Assembly: GCA_019009955.1 (NCBI GenBank)
Contig: CM032230.1
Location: 128,118,501 to 128,182,500 of the forward strand
Length of the DNA: 64,000 nt
DNA from: Riptortus pedestris
Lineage: Eukaryota > Arthropoda > Insecta > Hemiptera > Alydidae
Direction of reading: 5' to 3'
Shown: piece after piece, positions 10,546 through 22,611 of the stretch
Position numbering within the stretch: the stretch's first letter is position 1
Layout: every line of letters starts with the position of its first letter
Notes under the pieces: model-generated
What the model was told of the DNA's origin: nothing
The model's database searches: none
Seen by the model: only the letters and a program-made list of their open reading frames with translations
Translations under genes and position numbers: made by a program

Positions 10546-12140
10546 ACAAGATACCAGAAAATGGTAAATCTGCTTATATTACGGAGCCGACGTTTTATAA
10601 AATGTACTTTGGGAATATTGATGTAACATGTGAATTAAAACCTACAGAGTATTTTTATGAATGAGTCACTCAACTAAAATAAACTAAAGTCAACCTTCAC
10701 TCCTCAGCCTATCTAAAATTATTTCTTTTAATTAATCAGTTACTAATACTGTTTTCTTATATTGTTCGTTTTTAATTGTGTGAATTTATTTGAAATGTTT
10801 TTTTATTTTTTTCTATTTGGAATATCTCTTCTTTTCATGTTAAGTGTTTAGCCAGGTATGTTGTACACTTTATTATTTATGTTGCACATAATGACTGTTA
10901 ATTAACTTTTATGTTGTTTTTTAGATGGCTCATTTTAATTCCCATTATTTGTTCATGATAAATCTGATTTTGCTTCTGAAAGCGCAGCGACGAGAATATA
11001 AATTTTTATGGACAATTAAGGCCTTTATGATAAACCCAGTGAAAGCATGAAGTGCTTTCCAATTAATTAATTAATACTTTAAATAACTCACTCAGTCTAA
11101 TCACTTTTATTTTACCTGGAGTTAATTAATTGGTGTACGTGCTTTAGTTGGTTTTATATGGTTATTGTTTGTTTTTAGGTGCAATATTTTATTTGAAAAG
11201 GTTGTATTTATTTCGATTTTTTTTATTTTATTTTAATAGCATGAAGAGTTGAACCACATTAATCGTATATTTAGTATACGTATATTTGCCTTTTAATGAC
11301 TATTAATTAGGCTTTATATGGGTTTTAAATGTTGTTTTTATTATAGGTTGTAGTAACTATGATTTTTATTTTATGAAAGCGCTGATTCTGGATAAGCTTA
11401 AAGCGCTCCACTGAAGACATTTATTTTTATTGAGGATTTTATGGACAACACTTGAACTAGATTGAGATCACAAGTGATAAGAAAATGAAGCATTGGACAG
11501 TTGAATAATAAATAACATGCTCGGATAGTACTAATTTAAAATAATGCGTGTAATTATATACTTCATTTACTGTTAATTCAAGGCTTATTATGACAAAAAA
11601 GACACGCCCTTTTACATCACGGGCAACAAATAACATTTGAGTTAATTACTTGAAATACGTCGGAGAAACATAAATACCGCGGGCTGAAGTTATTTGCATA
11701 CTTATTAGGTGTTGTGTAACGAGCAGAACCCTAGTATATAGTCTAGGTGAAATGTAATTATTCACAAGCAACATTGCGTTATATATTGTAATTGATACTG
11801 TACCGTTGAAGGTTGAATACAATTTACTTGGAATTTACCCTTCAAATTCAAACTACACAAATAGTTCAAGACTAGATCAGCATTCAGCCAACTAAGGTGG
11901 AGTCGGAGCTATTTATTAAGCTCAAATAGATAATGTACCATAATAGAATGTGTAAGATAATGTACCATGATAGAATGTGTAACACTTTATAAATATAATG
12001 AGTTGGGTTTCCTCATCTCTTGGAATTTATTCTAAACCATCATTCCCACCTTAGCATTCACAGAAATACCTGGTCCATTGATTAACTCCATATTCAGAAA
12101 ATTCATCCTTGACACTGATTCATAACGTGAACACTGCACG
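10546..12140. other. Unassigned, very AT-rich DNA
   Basis: No gene or known repeat is visible except a small tandem duplication at 11928-11981. Confidence 0.5.
11928..11981. repeat. 27-bp tandem duplication
   Basis: AGATAATGTACCATRATAGA plus AATGTGTA is present twice back to back, with one substitution between copies. Confidence 0.85.
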
Positions 12141-12141
12141 A

Positions 12142-12248
12142 CCTAAGGGAAATCAGCTATTGAGGTCGTACTCATGACGCGATTTACGAAAAATGTCTTC
12201 AAATGCCCATCGATCCAACCCAGGAGATTACGAAAATGAGGTCCGTTC

Positions 12249-12304
<56 letters not shown>

Positions 12305-12916
12305 TTTTTTCTGTTAACGCTCTAGCGGTCGCAATTTTTTTTTCATCGTTATCAAACTCGATATTTAATCGTTTAATGTAGAATAAAGATCAAATTCGTT
12401 AATGACTGAAATGGGACAAGATGGAGGGGGGGTTTAGAGAATTTTCGTAATTTCGAACTATCTCTGTTATTATAAGTCGGATTGAAAAATTGAATATAAC
12501 CAATCTTAAATTAATTTTATTGAATAAACCAATTAAAATTTACTATAAATATTGCTATATGCATTTATGCTCGATCGTGAACATTAACCTATATATATGC
12601 ATTTTCAAGTTTTCTGCTTTCATCAAACCCCCACTTCTACTTGTGCTACATAAATAATACTCTGTATACTATAATAAAACCATATTATTCAAAACTTAAA
12701 TACCAAATATTGTTTTCAAGAGAGCTTTATTATACGAGAAGCATGCAAATATATTTCAGCAATTGCTTTTCTTCCCGTTGGGAGGGGAAACATTTCTTAT
12801 TACCGATTGTACTTAGTATTGACGGTGGTGTTGTGTTACCAGTATGTTGATTTATCTATTGCTAAACTTCACGAGAGAAATCTGCTTAGTTTAACCAGCC
12901 CCTGCGTGGCGGACTT
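12142..12916 (+). mobile_element. HINE-like element, C core
   Basis: It runs from CTAAGGGAAATCAGCTATTG through GACGAAAATGAGG... a TAn tract (12255-12301), TCTGTTAACGCTCTAGCGGT and the core. The C-type 3' part follows, then AAATCTGCTTAGTTTA and GTGGCGGACTT. The outermost 5' half of the palindrome is missing. A LINE1 3' end follows immediately. Confidence 0.8.
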
Positions 12917-13480
12917 TTTTTTATTTATACAGGAGCACCCGCAACTAGGCGGTTTGACTCAAAGTTTAAAAATGTAAAATAAAAAAAATGTTGAAAAATA
13001 ATAAAAACTGAACCAACAATTAAAAAATTAAACACAATAAATAAAAATTAAATACAAGTAATAAAGTCAACAAATAAACACTAGACTAGTAATAAAAAAA
13101 ACAATTTAAAATGATTTTAATAAAAAAAATATGTATTATTCCTATATACTAGTACGTTCATATTATTTACAATTGTTCAAAATTACATTAAATTCCTCAC
13201 TAACTCGTAATCAAATAGGAGTGAAGTTAAATTTTGTTAAACAAATTAGATTTCTTAAGGAGTTTTAGTAAATTGTCGTTATATATGTGGGCTGCTGTCC
13301 GTAAGAAGTTCGTACATGTTTTGTGGGGTCTCTAAGTATTCAATGTTCCGGCAGTTCGTCAGTATGTGTTTAATGGTTAATGTTTCATGCCATGTTCTGC
13401 ACAGAGGTCTTTTTTATACTAGGCTTTCTTTTCACAGATAATCTTCTTCTGTTCTATTCCAAAACGTTTTTGTCATTCAT
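12917..13480 (-). mobile_element. LINE1 3' end (C-terminal ORF fragment and 3' UTR)
   Basis: On the minus strand, about 13405-13280 translates to PLCRTWHETLTIKHILTNC and continues NIEYLETPQN, a C-x-x-W-H...H-x-x-x-C type C-terminal motif of RNase-H-clade/Jockey-like non-LTR retrotransposons. The 3' UTR follows and ends GCTCCTGTATAAATAAA. It is a truncated, non-functional copy. Confidence 0.65.
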
Positions 13481-14472
13481 TTACTGTCGACGCGCAACGA
13501 AGTAACCAATTATGTCACAAACAGTTTCCAAAAACATAGCCACCGACACGAAACAAAATCTATACGGAATACTTAAAGATATTTCATTTACCCCCATGAA
13601 CTCATTCGCAGGAATACATTTGGCTGACCTGAGTTAATGAATAGTAGAGAATACAGTTGTAAATAACTCTTAACAATGCAACTGATATTCATGTGAAACA
13701 GTTCAGGGAACGACCATTCTCATTTCTGACTAAATGGAGAAAATTGAGCGAAATTTTAACAATGGCTTATTCCTCTCAAGGAAAAACGCCAATCAAATTA
13801 AAAAAAAAAAAAGTCCCTTGTTGACGTTAGTAACAAAAAAAAATTGGATCCTAATTTCAAACAATTTGGAGCAGTAAGAAATAACACAACTGAAGAACAT
13901 GTGGATTGTACTTCAATTTCGTTATATTGGCGTTAAAAAAGTCTTATACAATGTTTTTATATTTTCTTTAGGATGTTGTATTGTACATTATATTATTTTA
14001 ATTTGAATAAATCTGATTGTTAAAAAGAATACAGTTCTCATTTCCAAGATTGTTTGATGAATTCTCCAATAAGGAATTAATAATCTGTGATTCTCTACTT
14101 ACACGTAGAAGAAGTAAAGTGTCCCTTCCAAACACTTACCTGAAACAAAAGACGAATATTGAATTATTTGACATAAAAGAGATAAATTTTAAACAGATAG
14201 CAACATAAAATTCATAGAATTTATACTTCAGTAATTTTTACACCATAAGATATAGATAAATTTAAGTATACTATCTTAACATAAAAAAAAAAAAAAAAAA
14301 ATTAAATTCTACCAAAACACATGTGCCCTCTGACAAATGTCAATTATTTACGTCGCTTTGAGCATTTCTTTTAATATTTATCTAAAAATGCAGTCCCAAT
14401 TATATATATTTCTTCATTTTCCTTTTCACACTACGAATGCACGTTTATTAGATAAATATACAAGATATACAA
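13481..14472. other. Unassigned AT-rich DNA
   Basis: There are poly-A tracts near 13800 and 14284-14301. The 63-codon plus-strand frame at 14017-14208 has no recognisable motif. Confidence 0.45.
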
Positions 14473-14694
14473 GGGCTCAGGTTAGCCATGCGAGTTAAAG
14501 CGTTGACCTTGATCTCACATGTTAAACCTAGAGTGGCTAGTAGTAGACCTAGAGGGCAAAGGAAATTATTTAGTGACGAAATTCATTAAATAACGTCCTA
14601 AAATCCCACCCTGGCTAGAAAAGGGTGGTAACCTGTAGATAACTCGTCCCGATTAGCCTAAGTTGCAAAAAGTGGACGTTAATAAATAAATAGT
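14473..14694 (+). mobile_element. tRNA-derived SINE with target duplication
   Basis: It has a good head (GGGCTCAGGTTAGCCATGCG), the CCACCCT/AGGGTGG hairpin and the tail AAAAAGTGGACGTTAATAAA. ATATACAAG on the left and ATATACAGG on the right flank it. The T-arm segment carries a local rearrangement (AGTAGTAGACC). Confidence 0.8.
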
Positions 14695-14879
14695 AATAAT
14701 ATACAGGATACATTTAATACCCAGTTACGCATCAATAAAACCAAAAAAAAATGTCGGTCACTGAAGCTTAAACATATTAATATACGTATAGTAATATACA
14801 TGATAGCAACAGAACGTGAATATTTTGAAAAGTCATACCTTGCTGCTGCTAACTAAAATACTTCTGTGATACTAGTTCC

Positions 14880-15502
14880 CCCTAATGGCATGTTAAAACC
14901 CCCTTGGTAAAGCTAGAGTTCGATCCCCGCCTTGGTAATAAGAATTTATTTAGTGACGTAACAATTATATAGAATCCTTAGTCTGTCCCTGGCTACAAAG
15001 GGTGCTAACCAGTAGACTACCCTTCCCAATTAGCCATAGTAATAAAAAGTCCGTCACGCAGGGGCTGCGTAAACTAAGCAGATTTCCTACGTGAAGTTTT
15101 ACAATAGAGAAATTTCAGGATAGAGAGTCAAACAGTTACGGGAACGGCCCGAACTAGCTCTTGACGGAAACTCACGACTAGACCCGAAGTTGGCCGATCT
15201 CATCTCAGAAGTTGAAAACAGAAAAATGCAAATATCTCGGTTAATATTCAAGATACAGAATACATGTAATAACATTATTTATAGTAAATTTAATTTGCAA
15301 TAAGATTGATTCTATACAATTTTTCGATCCGACGTATAGTAACGGAAATATTTCAAATTTTAGAAAATCCTCCCGTCTAAACCCCCCTCCCACTGGTCCG
15401 ATTTCAACCATTAACGAACTTGATCTTTATTTTTGCATAAAACGCTTAAATATCGAATTTGGTAACGATCAAACGAAAATTGCGACCGTTAGAGCGTTAA
15501 CA

Positions 15503-15571
<69 letters not shown>

Positions 15572-15705
15572 GAACGGACCTAATTTTCGTCATCTCCTAA
15601 GTAGGATCGATGGACATTTGAAGAAATTTTTCGAAACTCGCATGACGACCTCAATAGCTGATTTCCCTTAAGGGAAATCTGCTAAAAGTGAACGTTAATA
15701 CAATG
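14880..15705 (+). mobile_element. Degenerate SINE split by a HINE
   Basis: The left part (14880-15047) has AGAGTTCGATCCCCGCC, TATTTAGTGACG and ATTAGCCATAGTAATAAAAA. The tail resumes at 15686 as AAGTGAACGTTAATA, which is the normal SINE 3' tail. The HINE at 15048-15685 therefore entered the A-run of this SINE. Confidence 0.75.
15048..15685 (-). mobile_element. HINE-like element, A core, complete
   Basis: This is a minus-strand element. AAGTCCGTCACGCAGGGGCT is the 3' terminus with its hairpin. TAAGCAGATTTCC is the 3' subterminal repeat. The A core follows (GTCAAGAGCTAGTTCGGGCC on the element strand), then the main core, a TA tract (15506-15566), GTAGGATCGATGGACATTTG, and the 5' palindrome ending CTGCTAA. 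It is bounded by halves of a SINE. Confidence 0.85.
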
Positions 15706-16744
15706 ATATATGATACCGTTTTCGCACACATGATTTATTTTGGGCCACATAGCTTGTAGTTCTCTTAATACTATTTAACTCTCACCACCACCTTGTGTTC
15801 TGTGTTCAACCTCGGCTCTGTCTGATGAGCGAACAATCTACTTACGGAGAGTCACATGATAAAATTGTCAAATTGAGCATGCGTTAGAGCGGCCAGAGAT
15901 TGACCTCTGAATTCAGCGTGAAGGCCAAAGCCTTTGAAGTGGCGTTATAAAAAGACCGCGAAACAAATCACGTAAAACCAAAATAAATCATATAAATAGT
16001 GAAGGTCTTTTATTTGTGTGACCCCCGTCAGAAGAGTGAAAAGGTTATATATTCTATATTTGGGATAGAATTGAAAATAAAATAAAAAAAACAACAATTC
16101 ATATTTTCGTAGACACTGGAAGGATTTAAATTTATTTCGACGAAATCTTAAAACACGTTCACCGAAAAATAGATTTGAATTAATCGAGAATAGTTAAAAT
16201 TCCATAACATTATAACATTTCTATAAATATGTGAATTCGCCGGTCGTTGCATATCTGAGGTGAAATATCATTTTATTGGCAACACAGTCAATGCAAATTA
16301 AACTTAATAAGAGAAGTAATCTGAATAAAACTACAATATATATTTAGAAGCTGTTAGTCAACCGATAGTGGGTTCGGTGGCTTGGTGATATGCTTTCACA
16401 TGTTAACATATAAATTAAGTAGTAGTCAATACATATAAATGTAAAACACAACGCTGTTAACTGCCTGGCACAGTCGTAAATGTGGTTTTGTAATATTGCA
16501 GTCAATGAAACCTGCAATAATCATTACAGAACACTTGGTAAGGTTAACTATAACCTGGGTCATTTCTAAATTTAGTATATAACATACATTAAGTGTCTGT
16601 GCGTGTATATATGGAGAGAGAGAGAGCTACACAACGAAGATGATGCTCGTGTATGGATTTATGTATTGGCATGATGACCTTCTGTGTATATGTACTAGGC
16701 TGTGAGGTCAAAGATATTTTTTTTTAGGTTGACATTAAAAACCT
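15689..16744. other. Unassigned DNA
   Basis: No repeat end or gene was recognised. There is a short (GA)n tract near 16614. Confidence 0.45.
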
Positions 16745-17394
16745 TTAAGATCCTTAGCCGTATAGAAAAATTGTATAGAACCAATCTTATTGAAAATAAA
16801 ATGTACTCTAAATATTGGTATACACATTCATTCTCTATCTTGAATATTAACCGAGATATATGCGGTTTTTAGTATTCAGCATTCAGCAAACCCCCACTCC
16901 TAGTCCAGTCTCATAAACTACTGTGTAATATAATAAACCACTTTATTCGAAGCTTAAATAACAAATATTGTTTTGCAAGAGACCTTTATTATACGACATA
17001 AATGGAAATAAGTTCTGTTGATCCCACCATCTTTAGTATTTGGATTAACTAAAATTTGAGTGATTGAGATAAAAATTATTCTAATTCATTATAAACTGCA
17101 GCAATAGAGTCAGTAAATAGTTTTCAATACAATTAATATGTTATATTCAGATATTGTTTTTCCTTCCGGGGAAGAATATTTCTATCTACCTATTCAGCTC
17201 TGTGAGGTTACCTGACCTGTTTGTTTATATTTCCGGCGCTTTCCATTGGGAGGTTATTAAAATTGAATGAAAGATTTTTCATTACCGTTTGTATTTATTC
17301 ACTTAATATTCAAGCTGTTGTTAAGTATTACCAGTATGTTGATTTATTGTAAAACTTCACTTAGGAAATCTGCTTAGACTTTTGTGACGGACTT
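16745..17394 (+). mobile_element. HINE-like element, C core, 5'-truncated
   Basis: It starts inside the core at GTATAGAAAAATTGTATAGA, then CTTGAATATTAACCGAGATA, and the C core with CATTGGGAGGTTATTAAAAT. It ends GGAAATCTGCTTAGACTTTT and GTGACGGACTT. The 3' hairpin has been lost by a small deletion. Confidence 0.7.
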
Positions 17395-18275
17395 TTTTAT
17401 GTATACATAATGTTTGTCGTTTTCATTCTATAAAAATATCTACAAAAACATTTTCCATGATTTGGTCAGTACTATGGCTACTTTCTTTTACTATTTTATG
17501 AAAATGTTAAAATAAGTACATCGTTTCTATAAAAGTGGGAGGAAGATATAAGGAAATTCCTTCCAGAATATTGAAAGTGTTAAATGTAATGTAAAAGTCG
17601 CTGGTTGACGCAGTTTTGCTCTACTGCTCTTCATATTTCTCTGAGCCGTTCGACGGTAAACCCCACACGCTTTAAGGCTCAATGAATTTAAATCAATATA
17701 TAATAGCCCGGAATTCAAGATTGAAACAAAGTTGCCCCCCACTCCTTGAAAGAACTTTGACTCCAGCGCCCCCTGGCAGAGAGTTGGCCAACTTGTTGGG
17801 AAGCAGCTCAGCTTACACAACCCCCACCTCCCGCTGGCTTGGGGGAATTTTCTTGCTGAGACCGCTAATGGGGGGAGCCTCGAAAACTGGTTTCAAACCC
17901 TACTTATTCGTCCTTTGTCCCGCTCTACATTACTACTATTATCATCTTATACCTTGGAGAGACAGTTAGCAGAAAGTAAGAGAGGAGTTTCTCAAGAAAG
18001 TTTCTTCCGCCGCCGCCATAAGCCTCTCATGAGAAGGCTGTCGGTATAATCTTTGGGTATTTCTTCCCGAGGTGCTAGGATTAGCATTTTGGGCGTTTAT
18101 ACAAAACTGTTAAAAGTATCCGTTATATCAATTTACTACTCTACAGTACGTTAGGAAATTTTCAATTAGTTACGACCTGACCATAGAAATCTTCTAATTT
18201 CGTTGATCCTAGATGAACAACATTTAGTTTTAATGCTTCATAATATAACTGATTCTTGTTAATATAACATGACTA
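17395..18275. other. Unassigned; GC-rich block
   Basis: The stretch 17640-18030 is clearly richer in C than its surroundings. It has overlapping open frames of 97 (minus, 17527-17820) and 95 (plus, 17682-17969) codons. Neither shows a domain, signal or convincing codon bias. It could be unique host DNA with conserved non-coding content. Confidence 0.4.
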
Positions 18276-18605
18276 AAGGGGTTTACTAATGGCCAATACC
18301 TAAAAAAAGCAAATATCTCTGTTAGTAATCAAGATAGTGAAAAAATGTACACAACAACATTTATAGAACATAATATTTGCAATAAGATTAGTTTTATACA
18401 ATTTTTCAATCAGACGCATAATAAGGGAGATATTCCGTCATTCCCCCCTCTTAAGCCCCTCTCCCACTGGTCAGATTTCAGCTATTAACGAACTTGATCT
18501 TTAGTTTTACATAAAACGTTAAATAATGATCAAAAAAAAAATTTTACAGCTAGAGCGTTAACCGAGAAACATGTATGTATTTATTCAAATTTAGAAAATC
18601 TGCTA
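18276..18605 (-). mobile_element. HINE-like element, B core, 3'-truncated
   Basis: On the minus strand it begins TTTTAGCAGATTTTC, lacks the long TA tract, has the core with GATCAAGTTCGTTAATAGCT and CTCCCTTATTATGCGTCTGA, and stops in the B-type AGTAAACCCC region. Confidence 0.65.
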
Positions 18606-20084
18606 AAATGAAATGGAAACACAATTGTGTTCGTGTGAGCTAAATAAAATACCCCTTAATTAAGCCTTGATATAAAGGCATTTTTTATGACCACCGTAAT
18701 TTATGTTTGTTTTTTTTATTTCTTCTATGTTTTGAGTGATATTAGAAATTTTTACTAAACACGACCTCAAGCATCTTTGAAAAAGTTTATTCACTTTTAA
18801 GTAAATGTTTTTTTGTTTGATTTTTTTTTCAATATGATGTTTGTATTAAGTTTATTTCTTGACACATTTCTCTTGAATTTAAATTATATTTAAATGAATA
18901 AAATTATTATTATTAAATAAAAATATTAAATATTCGATCCGGCGAGCAAGGGAAAATATATGAAATTATTAGGGCCCCTTTTTCATCTCCTTTCTGATGG
19001 TTAATCCGGTCCTTCTTGTATGGTAAATAAGACTAAAAAAAAAACTAAAATGTCTCTGTCGAATAATAAATTATGCTGTTTTAGGCTAACTCTAATTTCT
19101 AATTACATTTCGTCATTAAAATAAATTTTAGAAGTGCCATTGTAAATAATAAAGTGATTTTCTTTACTTATAATTTAATAGTCGTCTCCGATAATCGATA
19201 TGTACTTTCATGAATATTAAAATATCTCAACTGTGGAAAATATTTTATCTGCCCTTCTGCTTTTTTATACTATTATTTTGTTGGTCAATATGTCAATAAA
19301 ACAGTTCTTTTTTTTTTTAGTTGCATAACCTTTGTACTTGGATGACATTCTTTTAGATTTCATGAATTTTGTTGATAGCAGTTCGGGCTTAGAAATCTTA
19401 CTGCTTAATTAATAGTTTCTAAGTGTTTCCCTACGTTTAATTTACATAAATTTGTAGTCATATACCACTAAATTAGTATAAAATAACTAAAAATTCAGGA
19501 AAAGTTGGTGGTATATTGGTAAAGACACAGGAGGAAGACATGATGAAGGCATGAAGAGTCGGTACAAGGTGGGGGAGATATTAAGGGGTAGTCACGTGAC
19601 TCGAGACGAGGCCATTATTTGGCTTAAATGAATGAGGTTTTTGCACGCCTCCAAATCATTCATTATTACGGCAGTAGGCCGCTCATGCTCGGGGCGGCCT
19701 TTCATTCATAACCCTCTGCCGGGAGACTGATGGCCTCCGTTCACACACACACACACACATACACCGGCTGTCCCTAAGGTGCTCTCTAGTAGGCGCTGTA
19801 GCTCTCGAAGGACCTGGACCTAACATGTTCTCTCTCTCAGCAGGATTCCACTCATAGATTCCCGTATCCAGCAAAAGTGTTGTTTCAATTATTCCTATTC
19901 CAGTTACTTGAAGCCTCTTTTTTTCCCCATCACCATTTAATCTTTTTAAAAGTCGGACATTTTTTTTTTTAAATTTATCCAAAACACATTATTATTTTAT
20001 AAAATAGAAAATATGCTCCCCATAAAGACGTCAAAGTTCTTAACTTTGGTCTTTAACGATATAAACTTAATAAAGTACACTCTA
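18606..20084. other. Unassigned DNA with one GC-richer patch
   Basis: It is mostly AT-rich. The stretch 19540-19830 is GC-richer and carries a (CA)n tract at 19741-19760. The 99-codon minus-strand frame at 19683-19982 crosses that tract and has no recognisable domain. Confidence 0.4.
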
Positions 20085-21056
20085 AGATATAAGAAATAAC
20101 CAAGTATACTGCTCTCCACTCCAAATAGATTTTTCCAGGTAATAAAAAAACGCCTCGTTCCTTCACTATTCTTTATACGTTGCGACAGAACGCTTTCAGA
20201 GCATACGCTCCATCATCAGTGCCCTGCTGGCAAACAAATACCATAAAAAGTTGTACAATATGTCATTTAATTGAGAAATTTAGAAAATATATGTACATGT
20301 CTTTAACTTTAAATTACAACCTAAAAATTAGTGTCCCAGTGAATATTTACAGAAATAAGAAAAACTATTTTCACAGATTAAAATTTTGATTTTTGATTTT
20401 AATCTGTGAAAATAGTTTTTCTTATTTCTGTAAATATTCACTGGGACACTAATTTTTAGGTTGTAATTTAAAGTTAAAGACATGTACATATATTTTCTAA
20501 ATTTCTCAATTAAATGACATATTGTACAACTTTTTATGGTATTTGTTTGCCAGCAGGGCACTGATGATGGAGCGTATGCCCTGAAAGCGCTCTGTCGCAA
20601 CGAATAAAGAATAGTGAAGGAACGAGGCGTTTTTTCTTACCTGAGATAATTCCTTCACCATCCAGCACCTTAAAAATGGAAATAGATTTTTATTTAGTTC
20701 ATTATAATATTTCGGCCTTTGTGGCCAAGAACTACCAGTGAACATGTCTTAAAACTACAATAAGATGGATTAGCTTGAGTAAGTAGAGGACTATTCAATG
20801 GGATGCCATTTTGTTATTATCCTAAAAATATAAAATTAAAAAATTCAGAGCACTATGAGTCATATAGTTTGTCTGTTATAAATAATTTTAGCAAGGTTGA
20901 TAAAGAGCTAATCATGCTCCTCATAAAGAAGAAAAGTAAGTTAGGACTCTAATATAAGGATTGTCTGAAGAAGGCCACAAAAGCCGAAACGTTATACTGA
21001 ACTAAATAAACATTTATTTGGATTGGAGAGCAGTATTCTTGGTTATTTCTTATGCG
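20085..21056. mobile_element. Composite inverted-repeat element
   Basis: Three nested inverted pairs are present. The outer pair is 20088-20133 with 21006-21053 (AGAAATAACCAAG...GAGAGCAGTA). The middle pair is 20685-20735 with 20965-21020 (GGCCACAAAAGCCGAAACG). The inner palindrome is 20145-20635. No protein is encoded and no flanking target duplication was found. The order resembles inverted pseudo-LTR units of Penelope-like elements or a foldback transposon. Confidence 0.6.
20145..20635. repeat. Long palindrome, 240-bp arms
   Basis: Left arm 20145-20384 and right arm 20396-20635 are reverse complements about a centre at 20390 with an 11-nt spacer. I count only about three mismatches and no indels. 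The arms read TTTTAATCTGTGAAAATAGT outward to GGAACGAGGCG. Near-identical 69- and 90-codon frames on opposite strands are just the two arms read twice. Confidence 0.95.
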
Positions 21057-22477
21057 GTTTTAGCTGAACCCTAAAAAAATAAACTGAATTAAACAAGATA
21101 AATAGAGTTTATTTTCTAACGCGGTCCTGACTTGAATTAACATTGAATGAAATTAGTTGATTGCAGTGCGATTCCTACAGTTTTAAACGTTGATGAATAA
21201 AACTTGTTAAATAAAATATTCCAAGTTTGTGTAGTATTAACCGACTTCACCTGGTAATTGGTCTTGTGAACAGGTAAACATGATTTTCACTTTGCCGAAC
21301 AAGGGAAAAGAGGGCCACAAGGACCTGCAGTGGTTTTCCATTACCTTCTGCATCAGACAATTCAGCAATTAAGTCATCATGAGGAAAATTCCATTCACAT
21401 CAGTAAAGGCATGAGTGGAGAAAATCCTATTCAAGTCCAGAGTTAGATAGCCATCCCTCCGTAACCTGTAGCTAAGTATAACACCAACTGATTTCGTATG
21501 TTAATAGTAGTACCAAAGTTATTACATTGAGAACTCAATTTCGTTAACATATTTTGACTACATTTGTTTAATCGTATTTAAGCATTTGAAAGTGTTTTTA
21601 TTTTTTTTTTTTTATAAACGTAAAAATTTTAAAATAACAACAAAAAAAAAATACTTTTCTGCTCAGACCATGCCAATAGTTTTTAGTTTTTTTCTGCTTG
21701 GCCTATAAAATCGAAAAAATAAAATAATTTGTTTAAAATATATCAAGAGTATAGAACTATAAATTCTCACCAATGAAAGTAATCTCCATATTGACACATG
21801 TTCCTTTAAAGATTGAGGTGTGTTGTCGTTACACACTGTAACGCCAACAACATTAATTTATGAAAATGATTCAAAATATTTGATGTGAAGGTTGAGGCAC
21901 AAATTTCTTTACATTGCCAACCACCTTGAGGCTTAATGTGCATTTATTTTAGGGAGTAGAAACTTAAGTAAAAAGAAAGAAACGAAAAATCAATATTCCC
22001 TCTTCCCCAAAGAAAAACACACGTTTAATTAAAAAGAAAGAAAGTAAGGATAAAAAGTATTCCTTGAATTCCACATTTTTTTCCTTTTTAAAAAGGGTAA
22101 TATAGCTGTAATGAAAGTAAAGAATAACTTCCTTCCTTAATGAGTTTATGAACTCTTTACCAGGCCCATTTTTATTTACAAAGCTGACATTTATTCCGGT
22201 TCCATTAAAATCTTAAAACTAATCTGGTGGAATCTGAATAGAAATTTATGCAAATTAAACGTTGTAAAATAGTTAGCAGCTATTAATTTTTATGGCGTTT
22301 AATTTTTTCAGACTTTGAGGGTTTCGGACCTCAGCCAGTTGGATTGCTAATCTCAAACTGCTACGAACAAATCTCGTGAAAACTGAGAGAGTAACAAAAA
22401 AATGCAAAGGACATGCAAAACTGAAAGAATCATGTTTTTATTGGAATATTGACCCCCCATATTAATCATAAAAAAAA
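21057..22477. other. Unassigned AT-rich DNA
   Basis: No recognisable gene or repeat end was found. Poly-T and poly-A tracts occur near 21602-21614 and 21641. Confidence 0.45.
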
Positions 22478-22611
22478 AAGTCCGTCACGCAGGTACTTTG
22501 TAAACTAAGCAGATTTCCCACACATGTGCCACGTAATGGCATTTATCTCAAAAAGTAAAACTTCAATTAGAACAATATTTTGTATAAAGGCTTATTGTTA
22601 ATATGACGTGA

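Noticed and set aside
20180..20600. Two nearly identical 69- and 90-codon ORFs as a conserved gene pair
   Set aside because: They lie on opposite arms of the palindrome, so their identity follows from the inverted repeat and not from protein conservation.
20555..20615. Calling a functional hammerhead ribozyme
   Set aside because: The core motif is present, but there is an extra base before helix II and no convincing stems I and III with a cleavage triplet. It is kept only as a finding.
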